A stretch of 64,000 nucleotides of DNA from Catenulispora sp. EB89 (GTDB lineage Bacteria > Actinomycetota > Actinomycetes > Streptomycetales > Catenulisporaceae): positions 124,001-188,000 of the forward strand of contig NZ_JBGCCU010000016.1 of NCBI RefSeq assembly GCF_041261445.1, read 5' to 3'. Made by a program: the position numbers and the translations under genes. Of this stretch, positions 16,978-25,478 are shown piece by piece (the first letter of the stretch is position 1; each line of letters opens with the position of its first letter). Under the pieces are notes generated by a model. It was not told the origin of the DNA, ran no database searches, and worked only from the letters and a program-made list of their open reading frames with translations.

Positions 16978-18720
16978 TCAGGAGAACGGTAGGGCGTCCT
17001 GGTGGCAGATGGTGCCAGGTGCCGGAAGGGCTCCGGTCTGGAGGTAGGCGTTCTCGTAGTCCGTGGCGCAGGTGCTGGGGTTGAGGAGTTCGGTGTGGCC
17101 GTAGCCGTCGATCGTGAGCAGGCCGGCGTGGGCCAGCTCGTGCGTCATCGCGACCGAGTTCCAGTACGGGGTGTCGGGGTCGCCGGTGTTGCCGACGACC
17201 AGGATCGGGTGCACCGTGGGCCGGTTCCACGGCCCGGTGTAGGTGTCCGCGCTCTTGGGCCAGGTGGCGCAGATCTCGGTCGTCCACGTCCAGGACAGGC
17301 CGACCAGTCCGGCCCTGGCCTGCGACATCCGGGCGGCGGCGGTATAGGCGCGGGGGTCGCGGGGGTGGTCGCTGTCGGAGCAGATCGTTGCGATGGTCTG
17401 CTCGCCGCCGGTGTAGGGCGTCGGGTCCGTGGCCGGTGTGGGGGCGGGGGAGCTCACGGCGCTGACGGGACTCCCGGGATTGGCAAGGCCCGCGAGGCTG
17501 ACGGGGTTTGCGCCGGCAGGGCTGACGGGGTTTGCGCCGGCAGGGCTCACGGGGCTGGCGCCGGCAGGGCTGACGGGGTTTGCGCCGGCAGGGCTGACGG
17601 GGTTTGCGCCGGCAGGGCTGACGGGGTTTGCGCCGGCAGGGCTCACGGGGCTGGCGACAGCCTTTCCGGTGCGCGCGGCCTGCCAGAGCTGCTGGAGGAA
17701 CGTCGTCCCGTCCGCCCACTGGCTGACCTGCGTCAGCGGCAGGCTGAAGGTCGCGCACACGTCGTCGCAGGTCTGCGCGTTCGGCGGGGTGCCGACCGTG
17801 ACCGGATGCGCGTGCAGGAGCTGCATCAGGGTGCTGTATTTGGCCCGGGTGGCGGCCGGCGTCCCGGCGGAGAAGGCGCACTTGGCGGTGAAAGTCCGGC
17901 CGCACAGGTTCAGCAGCCCGTCGAGCGTCCTCGCGCTGGCCACGTCCGCACGCATCGCGACGAACGGCGGCAGCTTCCCGCCGTCGCTCCCGGTCCACAC
18001 CGCCGGGTCGACGTTGCCGTCCAGGATCATGCGGCCGACCTTGGCGGGGAAGAGGTTGGCGTAGACGGCGCCCAGGCCGGTGCCGTACGAGCCCGCCACG
18101 TAGTTCAGCTCCGGCTCCCCCACCGACTGCCGCAGCAGGTCCATGTCCCGGGCCACGTCGGCGGTGCTGGTGTGCTGGAGCAGGCTGCCGTTGGTCCGGG
18201 CACACAGCGCGGAGTAGCGCGCCATGATCTGGTCCCAGGTCGTGATCTGCGCCGGGGTCACGGGGACGTCGGCGGGGAGTCCCGCCAGGAAGCTGTTCTC
18301 GGCCGCCTCGCTGGGGAAACAGCGTACTGAGGTGCTGTAGCCGAACCCGCGCGGGTCGAAGTTGATGATGTCGTACTGCGCCACCCACGACGCGGGCAGC
18401 ACACTGAGATAGCGCGGGAAGTTCGTCAGCTGCTCGTAGGGGCCGCCGGAGTTGAAGAACAGAGTCCCCCGGCGGTGCGCGGTATCTGTGGCCTGATGCC
18501 GCATCATCATGATGCTGATCTTCTTGCCGTCCGGATGCCGGTAGTCCAGCGGCACCTTCACCGTCGCGCACTGGAGGCCGTCCTGACATGCCTGCCAATC
18601 GGCCGGTGCCACCGATGGAGCCGCCCCGCTCGGTGGTGCCGCCGCATCAGCCACGGCGACCGTCGGCACCAAAGCCATCGCGGCCGCCGCCATGACCGCC
18701 GCCATCCGTCGAATACTCAT
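16978..18720 (-). CDS. Secreted alpha/beta hydrolase, TAP-type (tripeptidyl aminopeptidase family)
   Basis: 580 residues from the ATG at 18720 (AGAGGA six bases upstream; an in-frame ATG at 18774 is less likely). A Sec signal covers residues 1-26. The hydrolase core runs from about residue 50, with oxyanion region FFNSGGPYE, nucleophile Ser211 in GSYGTG, Asp514 in NTGDPDTP and His542 in GYGHTELL, the last two in the TAP-like C-terminal domain. Paired cysteines suit an extracellular enzyme. Between the core and C-terminal parts lies a low-complexity insert of PVSPAGAN repeats (residues 358-412). Family members release N-terminal tripeptides from proteins; the true specificity is unknown. Confidence 0.88.
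   Translation of the reverse strand: MSIRRMAAVMAAAAMALVPTVAVADAAAPPSGAAPSVAPADWQACQDGLQCATVKVPLDYRHPDGKKISIMMMRHQATDTAHRRGTLFFNSGGPYEQLTNFPRYLSVLPASWVAQYDIINFDPRGFGYSTSVRCFPSEAAENSFLAGLPADVPVTPAQITTWDQIMARYSALCARTNGSLLQHTSTADVARDMDLLRQSVGEPELNYVAGSYGTGLGAVYANLFPAKVGRMILDGNVDPAVWTGSDGGKLPPFVAMRADVASARTLDGLLNLCGRTFTAKCAFSAGTPAATRAKYSTLMQLLHAHPVTVGTPPNAQTCDDVCATFSLPLTQVSQWADGTTFLQQLWQAARTGKAVASPVSPAGANPVSPAGANPVSPAGANPVSPAGASPVSPAGANPVSPAGANPVSLAGLANPGSPVSAVSSPAPTPATDPTPYTGGEQTIATICSDSDHPRDPRAYTAAARMSQARAGLVGLSWTWTTEICATWPKSADTYTGPWNRPTVHPILVVGNTGDPDTPYWNSVAMTHELAHAGLLTIDGYGHTELLNPSTCATDYENAYLQTGALPAPGTICHQDALPFS
17506..17649 (-). repeat. 24-bp tandem repeat, six units, in frame
   Basis: Six units of 24 bp encode PVSPAGAN (one unit ends in Ser) inside the TAP-type hydrolase gene, and a degenerate seventh (PVSLAGLAN) follows. 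The length is a multiple of three, so copy-number change would only lengthen a linker between the two halves of the enzyme. Confidence 0.9.
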
Positions 18721-19095
18721 ACGCTGTCCTCTCCGCCCGATCATCAACGCTCGAAGTAGACCACCGGCCGACACTGAATCGCTTCAGCCTGGAGGCGCGC
18801 CGAGGCTTGCGACTTGAGGCGGATTCGCCTCCGACCTCAGACGGATGTGGAGTCTGACGCCGACGGCAGGCGCGGTGTGCCTTGCGAACGTCCGTCGAAC
18901 GTCCGTGAAGATCCATGGGGACGAACACGAGGGCATTTGCGGCTGCCCGAACGAGCGGTGGAGACGGGACCGTACGTCCGGGATTCTCAACGCAGCGTTC
19001 TACCGGCCCTGACCGGCCCGTAAGGTGTCCGGACAAGGTTGCCCGACCGGTGTTCGCAGGCGGGCTCGGGCTGGTGGGCGGGCGGGAAGCAGCGG
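18721..19095. other. Divergent intergenic region (375 bp)
   Basis: This stretch lies between the starts of the TAP-type hydrolase (minus) and the lectin membrane protein (plus). It contains a short perfect dyad, GAGGCG-GATT-CGCCTC (18816-18831). I see no gene or RNA that I can support; short frames here have no matching codon pattern. Confidence 0.45.
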
Positions 19096-20556
19096 ATGGT
19101 GTGGGTTGACCTGAACCCGGTGACGGCGGATGTCGAGCCCGGTGGCGAGGCGACGGTGGCGATCACCGTGCGGAACACCGGCGACATCGTCGAGGAATAC
19201 CACCTGCAGGCCACCGGGGACCCCGGACAATGGGCCGTCGTCGAACCACAGACGCTGCGGCTGTACCCCGGCACCACCGGCACCGCACAACTCACCTTCA
19301 CACCACCCCGCAGCTCCGAAGCCCAAGCCGGACCACAGCCCTACGCGGTGAAAGTCACCCCACGCGAAGACCGCGAAAACACCTTCGCCATCGAAGGCAT
19401 CCTGCGCGTCGCAGAATTCGCCGACCTCCGCGCCGAACTCGTCCCGGCCACCACCCGCGGTTGGCACCGCGGCCGCGTCAAACTGGCCGTCGACAACTAC
19501 AGCAACGTCGCCACCAGCGCCGCCGTCGCCACCACCTCCAACAACACCAACCTGCGCATCGACATCCGCACCCCGGCACTACGACTGCAACCCGGACGCG
19601 CACAATTCAGCAAATTCGCCGTCCGACCAGGGCGGCTACTGTGGTTCGGCGTCAAAGCCCGGCATCAGTACAACATCACCGTCACCCCATCGGGATCGGG
19701 GCAGCCGGTCAGCCTGCAAGGTACGTATCTGCAATCGGCGCTGCTGCCGCGTTGGCTTCAACGACTACTGATGTTCTTCGCCGCAGCAGCCGCAGCCGTT
19801 CTGGCGCTTTGGTTCGGCATCCATCCGTCGTTCGCCTCCAGCACACAAGCCTCACCACAACCCAGCGCCACCGGCCCGCAGGTGATCGTCATCCAGCCGA
19901 CACCATCCGCACCGCCGAGCACACCATCGCCGACACCGTCGTCGAAGCCGACGTCCAGCGCGGTGCCTCCGGCACCGACGTCGAGCGCCGTCGCCCCACC
20001 GCCGCCGGCGTCAAGCTCCAAGTCCGCCGCTCCCCCGCCGCCGCCATCGACGCCGTCGCCCTCCAAGTCGCTGCAGTCGACGCAGATCAAGACGACGAAC
20101 ATCCTCAACTACGCCGCCAACGCCTCAGTCGACCTGTTCCAGGACCACTTCGCCGACGGTCAGCAGGTGGAGATCTGGCCCACCGCGCACAACAGCGACC
20201 AGGCCTGGACGGTCTGGCTCTACGCCGGCACCGGCATCGGCGACTACAACCTGGTCATCCAGTCCAACGACCAGCCGGACAGCGCGGGCACGAAGGTCCT
20301 GCAGGTGGACCCGAACAACAACGCCAACGTGACCATCTCCGACAACTGGGGCGGCGTACCCGGCCTGCAGGCCCACCTGGTGGCCGACTACCAGCAGTGG
20401 TCCCTCACCAGCATCCCCGGCAACTCCACCTACGGAGTGCTGAAGAACAAGCAGACCGGGACCTGCCTGGCCGGCAAGGGCAACCAGCAGTGGCTCACGA
20501 CGGCGCCCTGCAACACCGGGGATCAGAACCAGTGGTTCTGGTTGTTCGCGCTCTGA
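19096..20556 (+). CDS. Membrane-anchored protein with Ig-like N-terminus and C-terminal ricin-B-type lectin domain
   Basis: 486 residues from the ATG at 19096 (GGAAG seven bases upstream); a TTG at 19039 would add 19 residues. There is no signal peptide. Residues 1-215 form beta-rich Ig-like segments (VDLNPVTADVEPGGEATVAITVRNTGDIVEEY is typical of this actinobacterial family). A single membrane segment lies at about 222-242 (RLLMFFAAAAAAVLALWFGI), then a Pro/Ser/Thr-rich linker (about 250-325) and a beta-trefoil-like end with Q-x-W motifs (QQWSLT, NQWFW) and cysteines in TGTCLAGKG and TAPCNTG. The arrangement suggests an inner domain, a spacer through the wall and an outer sugar-binding module. 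Role unknown. Confidence 0.75.
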   Translation: MVWVDLNPVTADVEPGGEATVAITVRNTGDIVEEYHLQATGDPGQWAVVEPQTLRLYPGTTGTAQLTFTPPRSSEAQAGPQPYAVKVTPREDRENTFAIEGILRVAEFADLRAELVPATTRGWHRGRVKLAVDNYSNVATSAAVATTSNNTNLRIDIRTPALRLQPGRAQFSKFAVRPGRLLWFGVKARHQYNITVTPSGSGQPVSLQGTYLQSALLPRWLQRLLMFFAAAAAAVLALWFGIHPSFASSTQASPQPSATGPQVIVIQPTPSAPPSTPSPTPSSKPTSSAVPPAPTSSAVAPPPPASSSKSAAPPPPPSTPSPSKSLQSTQIKTTNILNYAANASVDLFQDHFADGQQVEIWPTAHNSDQAWTVWLYAGTGIGDYNLVIQSNDQPDSAGTKVLQVDPNNNANVTISDNWGGVPGLQAHLVADYQQWSLTSIPGNSTYGVLKNKQTGTCLAGKGNQQWLTTAPCNTGDQNQWFWLFAL

Positions 20557-20668
20557 TTCGCGCCGCATCGCTTCCGGCTGGACACTGACCGGGATTCGGC
20601 CGTCCGGCTGGTGCGTACCGAGACCGGTATCCGCATCGATCGCCGAAAGCCATGCGGGCTGAAGCGGA

Positions 20669-21172
20669 TCAGACCGAACCGCCCGACACATTGTCCGACC
20701 CGCCGCCCGACACGTTGTCCGCCAGCAGCCGCAGCAGCCGCTTCGCCTCGTCGAACTGCTGCGGGGTCAGCGCCATCGCGGCGCCGATGGCGGCCGGCAC
20801 GTCGGCGGCGCGGGTGCGCAGGTCCTCGCCCTGGTCGGTGAGGCTGACCTGGACCGTGCGCTCGTCGTCCGCGACGCGTTCGCGGCGGACCAGGCCGTTG
20901 GCCTCCAGGCGCTTGATCAGCGGGGTGAGGGTGCCGTAGTCGAGGTGGAGGGCGGCGCCGATGTCCTTGATCGGGACCGCGCCGTGTTCCCACAGCACCA
21001 GCAGCACCAGGTACTGCGGGTAGGTCAGGCCCAGGTCGTCGAGCAGGGGGCGGTAGCGCTGGGTCACGGCGCGCGAGGCCGCGTACAGGGCGAAGCAGAG
21101 CTGGTCGTCCAGCAGCATCGAGAAGCCCGGGTCCGGGGCGGGAGCGTCGTTCACCGTTCGTGCGGTGTTCAT
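20669..21172 (-). CDS. MarR-family regulator, OhrR-like (peroxide-sensing)
   Basis: 167 residues from the ATG at 21172; ATGs further upstream are possible. The sequence LDDQLCFALYAASRAVTQRY followed by PLLDDLGLTYPQYLVLLVLWE is the OhrR signature. The single reactive cysteine is in the first helix and the two tyrosines that normally hydrogen-bond to it are in Y-x-x-x-YPQY context. The winged helix follows (IKDIGAALHLDYGTLTPLIKRLEANGLVRRERVADDERTVQVSLT). OhrR proteins release DNA when the cysteine is oxidised by organic hydroperoxides. The usual Ohr peroxidase is not adjacent; the divergent neighbour is an esterase. The C-terminal tail has two NVSGG repeats. Confidence 0.85.
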   Translation of the reverse strand: MNTARTVNDAPAPDPGFSMLLDDQLCFALYAASRAVTQRYRPLLDDLGLTYPQYLVLLVLWEHGAVPIKDIGAALHLDYGTLTPLIKRLEANGLVRRERVADDERTVQVSLTDQGEDLRTRAADVPAAIGAAMALTPQQFDEAKRLLRLLADNVSGGGSDNVSGGSV

Positions 21173-21194
21173 GACCACCAGCATAGCTCTGGAG

Positions 21195-21238
21195 GCGATT
21201 GCCTCGTGAACGCTTAGCTTGTACACGATGTAATCGCG
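21195..21238. promoter_or_regulatory. Candidate OhrR operator between divergent genes
   Basis: GCGATTGCCTCGTG (21195-21208) and CACGATGTAATCGC (21225-21238) form an inverted repeat matching at 11 of 14 positions, with a 16-bp AT-richer centre. It lies just upstream of the OhrR-like start (21172) and about 70 bp before the esterase start (21310), the expected place for an autoregulated divergent operator. Confidence 0.45.
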
Positions 21239-21309
21239 CACTAGTCTTCTGGACGTGAGCTTCTCCGCTCACCGAAGCGAAGTACGCAGCGAACCCCAAG
21301 GAGCCAGCC

Positions 21310-22296
21310 ATGTCCGAGCACGCGCCCACCGCCGCCGCTCCCGCCTCCGCCCCCGTCCTGGAGCCGGCGGCCGCCGAGTTCGCCGCCGCCACCGCCAACC
21401 CGCCCTACCTGTTCGACCTCGGCCCGGTCGAGGGCCGCAAGGCCGTGGACGACGTGCAGTCCGGCGAGATCGAGAAGCCGGCCGTCGACGAGGAGTGGGT
21501 CACCGTCACCGGCGGCCCGACCGGCACGGTCCGGGCCCGGATCGTCAAGCCGGCCGGGAGCACCGGCGTGCTGCCGGTCATCGTCTACATCCACGGCGCG
21601 GGCTGGGTGTTCGGCAACGCCCACACCCACGACCGCCTGGTCCGCGAGCTGGCCGTCGGGGCGCGGGCCGCCGTCGTCTTCCCCGAGTACGACCTGTCGC
21701 CGGAGGCCCGGTACCCGGTCGCGATCGAGCAGAACTTCGCCGTCGCACGTTGGGTCGTCACCGACGGCGCGACCCAGGGCCTGGACGCCACGCGCATCGC
21801 CGTCGCGGGCGACAGCGTCGGCGGCAACATGGCCGCGGCGCTGACCCTGATGGCCAAGGAGCGCGGCGGCCTGCCGCTGGTGCAGCAGGTGCTCTTCTAC
21901 CCGGTGACCGACGCGAGCTTCGACACCGCTTCCTACCACCAGTTCGCCGAGGGCTACTTCCTGCGCCGGGACGCGATGCAGTGGTTCTGGGACCAGTACA
22001 CGACCGACCCGGCGCAGCGCGCCGAGATCACCGCCTCCCCGCTGCGGGCGAGCCTGGAGCAGCTGGCGGACCTGCCGCCGGCGCTGGTCGTCACCGGCGA
22101 GGCCGACGTGCTGCGCGACGAGGGCGAGGCCTACGCGAACAAGCTGCGCGCGGCCGGCGTGCCGGTGACCGCGGTGCGGTACCAGGGCGTCATCCACGAC
22201 TTCGTCATGCTCAACGCCCTGCGCGGCACGCACGCCGCCGAAGGAGCGATCAACCAGGCTGTCGCGGTGCTGCGAACGGCTCTTGGGACGAACTGA
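21310..22296 (+). CDS. Alpha/beta hydrolase fold-3 esterase (hormone-sensitive lipase family)
   Basis: 328 residues with AAGGAG before the ATG. The oxyanion motif is HGAGW in YIHGAGWVFGN (the family usually has HGGG), the nucleophile Ser is in GDSVGGN, the Asp is in GEADVLRDEG and the His is in GVIHDFVML, giving a full triad. Members hydrolyse short-chain esters. The gene is divergent from the OhrR-like regulator with a dyad between them, so it may be induced by organic peroxides. Its last 47 bp overlap, tail to tail, the end of the MFS gene on the other strand. Confidence 0.88.
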   Translation: MSEHAPTAAAPASAPVLEPAAAEFAAATANPPYLFDLGPVEGRKAVDDVQSGEIEKPAVDEEWVTVTGGPTGTVRARIVKPAGSTGVLPVIVYIHGAGWVFGNAHTHDRLVRELAVGARAAVVFPEYDLSPEARYPVAIEQNFAVARWVVTDGATQGLDATRIAVAGDSVGGNMAAALTLMAKERGGLPLVQQVLFYPVTDASFDTASYHQFAEGYFLRRDAMQWFWDQYTTDPAQRAEITASPLRASLEQLADLPPALVVTGEADVLRDEGEAYANKLRAAGVPVTAVRYQGVIHDFVMLNALRGTHAAEGAINQAVAVLRTALGTN

Positions 22297-23599
22297 GGTT
22301 TTGCGGCTTCTGGAGGCGTCGTGTGGGGCGGCGCCGCAGAAGCCGCACGCTTATAAGGAGCACGGCTATGGTGCACAGCGCCATCACCGCCGAGAGCAGC
22401 GCGAACGCGTCCGCGTAGGCGTGCGGGCGGAGGTATCCGCCGGCGGCGACCCGCGCGGCGAGCGCCGTGTCGTGCAGGTCAGCCGCGATCGCTTGGGCGA
22501 TGCCCGCCCCGAAGCCCGCGATCACGACCGCCTCGCTTCCGAGGCGGAGGAAGTTCATCGCTCCCGCCGCGGTCCCCGACTGGTCGTCGGGGACCGAGCC
22601 GATGGCTTCGCGGTCGACCATCCCCATGGGGAGCCCGAATCCGCATCCGAGAAGCAGCATGCCGGGGATGAGGGCGCCGTCCGGGGCCGTCGGTGTGAGC
22701 GCTGGGAGCAGGAGCAGAGTCCCCGCGGCCAGCAAGGCCGTCGCGGCGAGCATCAGCCGGGCCGTTCCGCCGAGGGCCTTGGCGAGGCGCGGCGCGACCA
22801 GCGGGGCCAGCACGGTCGGGACCGTCATCGGCAGCATGATGACACCCGCCTGGTCGGCGGCGATGTCTTTGACGGCGGACAACGCCACCGGGAGGTAGGT
22901 CAGCAAGGCGACGTACCCGAACGCCCCGGCCACCGGAATCAGGGCGAAGCCGAGGAACCGGCGGTTGCGGAGGACGACCAACAACCCGTCGCGCCGGGCG
23001 CCGCCAGAGGTCACCTCGTCGGGGGTCTTCAGGAGCATGCTCGCCACTCCCGACGCGGCTGTGACCACCGCGATGGTGACGAACACGGCCCGCCACCCGC
23101 CGATCGTCACGAGCAGACCGCACAGCGCCGGGCCGAAGGCCAGACCCGATCCGAGGACGACGCCGAGTGCCGTGAACGCCCGGGCGCGATCGGCGCCGTC
23201 GAGGCTCGCGGACAGTAGCGACGTCGTACCGACGAAGACCGCGGCGCAGCCCGCCCCGGCGACGAGGCGCGCGAGATCGAGGGTGAGGAGCGATACGGCC
23301 GCAGCCCCTCCGAGGCTTCCGACGACGACGAGGAGCATCCCGCCGAGGAGGACCCGGCGGCGTCCGAGCCGGTCGGCCAGAGGCCCGCAGGCGAGGGTGG
23401 CTGTCGCGAAGGCGAAGTTGAAGGCGTCGACGACGCCTTGGAGGCCGGCCGGGTCGGTGCCCAGCGTGGCTCCGATGCGTGGGAGCGTGATCGCCGCACC
23501 GGCGATCGAGACCGGTGTCGCCAGCAGGGCGACCAGGGCCGCGACGATCCAGCCCCACTCGCGCCGGGCCGCCGGTCTGCCGAAATTCTGTCCTGTCAC
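22250..23599 (-). CDS. MFS drug-resistance-type transporter
   Basis: 449 residues from a GTG at 23599 (GAGG seven bases upstream), with about twelve to fourteen hydrophobic segments. GPLADRLGRRRVLLGGM is motif A, and the whole pattern resembles DHA-type proton/drug antiporters. The gene is divergent from a MerR regulator, and the promoter between them has the 19-bp spacer and dyad of MerR-controlled promoters, so this exporter is probably induced by whatever the MerR protein binds. The 3' end overlaps the esterase gene by 47 bp on the opposite strand. Confidence 0.9.
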   Translation of the reverse strand: MTGQNFGRPAARREWGWIVAALVALLATPVSIAGAAITLPRIGATLGTDPAGLQGVVDAFNFAFATATLACGPLADRLGRRRVLLGGMLLVVVGSLGGAAAVSLLTLDLARLVAGAGCAAVFVGTTSLLSASLDGADRARAFTALGVVLGSGLAFGPALCGLLVTIGGWRAVFVTIAVVTAASGVASMLLKTPDEVTSGGARRDGLLVVLRNRRFLGFALIPVAGAFGYVALLTYLPVALSAVKDIAADQAGVIMLPMTVPTVLAPLVAPRLAKALGGTARLMLAATALLAAGTLLLLPALTPTAPDGALIPGMLLLGCGFGLPMGMVDREAIGSVPDDQSGTAAGAMNFLRLGSEAVVIAGFGAGIAQAIAADLHDTALAARVAAGGYLRPHAYADAFALLSAVMALCTIAVLLISVRLLRRRPTRRLQKPQNLSSSQEPFAAPRQPG

Positions 23600-23633
23600 G
23601 CCCTCACCTCACGTTCGTTTGGTTGCGTGAAGG

Positions 23634-23664
23634 ACCCTAGAAACTAGAGCTTGCTCTAGGTCAA
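23634..23664 (-). promoter_or_regulatory. MerR-type promoter with operator in a 19-bp spacer
   Basis: Read on the minus strand: -35 TTGACC (23664-23659), a 19-bp spacer (23658-23640) and -10 TAGGGT (23639-23634). The perfect dyad CTAGAGC-TT-GCTCTAG (23644-23659) fills the spacer. An over-long 19-bp spacer with a centred dyad is the hallmark of promoters activated by MerR-family DNA distortion. Transcription would start about 28 bp before the MFS gene. Confidence 0.8.
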
Positions 23665-23713
23665 TATTGGGGTGGAGCGCCAACGCTCTGGATCGCCATC
23701 GAGAGGGCTCGTC

Positions 23714-24130
23714 ATGACACCGCCGACAGCCGGACTCACCATCGGACAGGTCGCCACGGCGACCGGCTTGAGCGTGCACACCCTGCGCTTCTACGAACGC
23801 GAAGGCCTGTTCCTGCACGCGCCCACGCGCACCGCCGGCGGCCACCGCGTCTACAGCCCCGAAGACCTGCAGTGGCTCCAGCTGTGCAACCGGCTGCGCG
23901 ACAGCGGCATGCCACTGGCCCGGATCAAGGAGTTCGCCGACCTCATCCGCACACGCCCCGACGACTACAGCGGCCGACTCCAGATGCTGCGGGAGCACGA
24001 GGCGGCGGTGATCGCCAAGCAGCAGGCCCTCGCCGAGAACCTCGAAGCCATCCGCCACAAGATCGCCATCTACGAGGAGCACCAACGGACCGGCGAAACC
24101 GCGCGGATCTACACCGATCCTCGGCGCTGA
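23714..24130 (+). CDS. MerR-family transcriptional regulator
   Basis: 138 residues from the ATG at 23714 (GAGAGGG six bases upstream; an ATG at 23672 would overlap the promoter region). The N-terminal winged helix reads LTIGQVATATGLSVHTLRFYEREGL, then GGHRVYSPEDLQWLQLCNRLRDSGMPLARIKEFADL. A long dimerisation helix follows (about 80-125). The C-terminus is short with no cysteine metal site, so it senses something other than a metal, perhaps a small organic ligand or drug. It is divergent from an MFS exporter whose promoter has the MerR architecture, which makes a local regulator-pump pair very likely. Confidence 0.9.
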   Translation: MTPPTAGLTIGQVATATGLSVHTLRFYEREGLFLHAPTRTAGGHRVYSPEDLQWLQLCNRLRDSGMPLARIKEFADLIRTRPDDYSGRLQMLREHEAAVIAKQQALAENLEAIRHKIAIYEEHQRTGETARIYTDPRR

Positions 24131-24333
24131 CCGCAGGGCTCGGGTGCGGCGGAACGGTCCGCACCTTCGATATTGCTGTCTTCTGACGTGCTCGGATGGC
24201 TGGTGCCGGGTTTCCCCAACTGCTGAGATGAATGTGAAGGGCGGGTATCCCTGGGACCGGTGGGATAGCTTGGGAGCGAGTAAGACAGCCCCCTGACATT
24301 CGCCGTCCCCCACCCCACCGAGGAGACAGAACA

Positions 24334-25371
24334 GTGACCATGAACCGACGCAGCGCGCTCACCCTGGGCATGGGTGCCGCCGTGTTCACCGCGGCCGGCG
24401 AGACGCCGGCCCTGGCGTTCGCCGCCCCGTCAGACGCCGCCGACACCGCCGGGCCGACCGGGGGCGCCGGTCCGGCGTCCGGGACTGCCGCGGCCGGCAG
24501 CGACGCCGCGCTGGCCGCCTCCCTCGGCGGCGGCTTCACCAGCCAGTACGTCACCGTCAACGGCCTGCGGCTGCACTACGTGGCCGGCGGGCAGGGCGCG
24601 CCGCTGATCCTGCTGCCGGGCTGGCCGGAGACCTGGTGGGAGTACCGCAAGGTGATGCCGGCGCTGGCTGCGGCCGGGCGCCGGGTGATAGCCCTGGACC
24701 TGCGCGGCATGGGCGGCTCGGACAAGCCGGCCGGCGGGTACGACAAGAAGACGATGGCCGGCGACGTGCTCGGCTTCATCAAGGCCCTGGGTTACGACAA
24801 GGCCGACGTCGCGGGCCACGACATCGGCTCCATGGTGGCCTTCTCCTTCGCCGCCAACTACCCGCAGGCCGCGAACCGCATCGCGATGCTCGACGTCACG
24901 CACCCGAACCCGGGCTACTACCAGATCCCGATGCTCCCGCAGGCCGGCGCGCCGTTCTATCCCTGGTGGTTCGCCTTCAACCAGGTCGCCGGCCTGCCCG
25001 AGGAACTGGTGACCGGCCGCGCGCAGTACATCGTGGACTGGATGTTCGACAACCTGCTGCTGAACCAGGATGCTGTCACGCCCCTGGACCGCGCCATCTA
25101 CGCCAGCGCCTACAACACCCCCGACGGCATCCGTGGCGGCAACGGCTGGTACCAGACCTTCGGCCAGGACATCACCGACCTGGCCGGCTACAGCAAGGTG
25201 ACGGCGCCGCTGCTGGGCATGGTCAACCCGGTGTTCGCCGCGCAGATGCAGGCGACGCTGCCGACGCAGGCTACTGATGTGGAGGTCGTGGTGGTGCCGG
25301 ACACCGGCCACTACTTCGTCGAGGAGCAGCCGCAGGCGGTCATCGACCAGTTCAACAAGTTCTTCGTGTGA
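24334..25371 (+). CDS. Exported alpha/beta hydrolase, epoxide-hydrolase-like
   Basis: 345 residues from a GTG at 24334; AGGAGA ends seven bases before it, while the ATG six bases later is too far away. The N-terminus MNRRSALTLGMGAAVFTAAG has a twin arginine, so Tat export is likely. After an Ala/Gly-rich linker (to about 65) the hydrolase domain begins. The oxyanion region is LLPGWPETWWEY, the nucleophile is an Asp in AGHDIGSMVA (as in epoxide hydrolases and dehalogenases rather than esterases), and the His is in PDTGHYFVEEQP. Substrate unknown. It stands alone between the MerR gene and a convergent methyltransferase gene. Confidence 0.85.
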   Translation: MTMNRRSALTLGMGAAVFTAAGETPALAFAAPSDAADTAGPTGGAGPASGTAAAGSDAALAASLGGGFTSQYVTVNGLRLHYVAGGQGAPLILLPGWPETWWEYRKVMPALAAAGRRVIALDLRGMGGSDKPAGGYDKKTMAGDVLGFIKALGYDKADVAGHDIGSMVAFSFAANYPQAANRIAMLDVTHPNPGYYQIPMLPQAGAPFYPWWFAFNQVAGLPEELVTGRAQYIVDWMFDNLLLNQDAVTPLDRAIYASAYNTPDGIRGGNGWYQTFGQDITDLAGYSKVTAPLLGMVNPVFAAQMQATLPTQATDVEVVVVPDTGHYFVEEQPQAVIDQFNKFFV

Positions 25372-25448
25372 TTGATCGACGGCGAATCGGCGGCGGATCG
25401 ACAGCGGATCGGCGGCGTGAGCCGCTGCCGCGATTGACGGCATGACCA

Positions 25449-25476
25449 GGGGCCCGGCGCCGAAGTGCCGGGCCCC
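25449..25476. terminator. GC-rich hairpin between convergent genes
   Basis: GGGGCCCGGC (25449-25458) pairs perfectly with GCCGGGCCCC (25467-25476) around an 8-base loop. It lies 77 bp past the hydrolase stop and 2 bp past the methyltransferase stop, so it can serve both. There is no U-tract. Confidence 0.65.
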
Positions 25477-25478
25477 GC

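Noticed and set aside
17506..17649. CRISPR array
   Set aside because: The 24-bp units are in frame inside a coding sequence and have no spacers.
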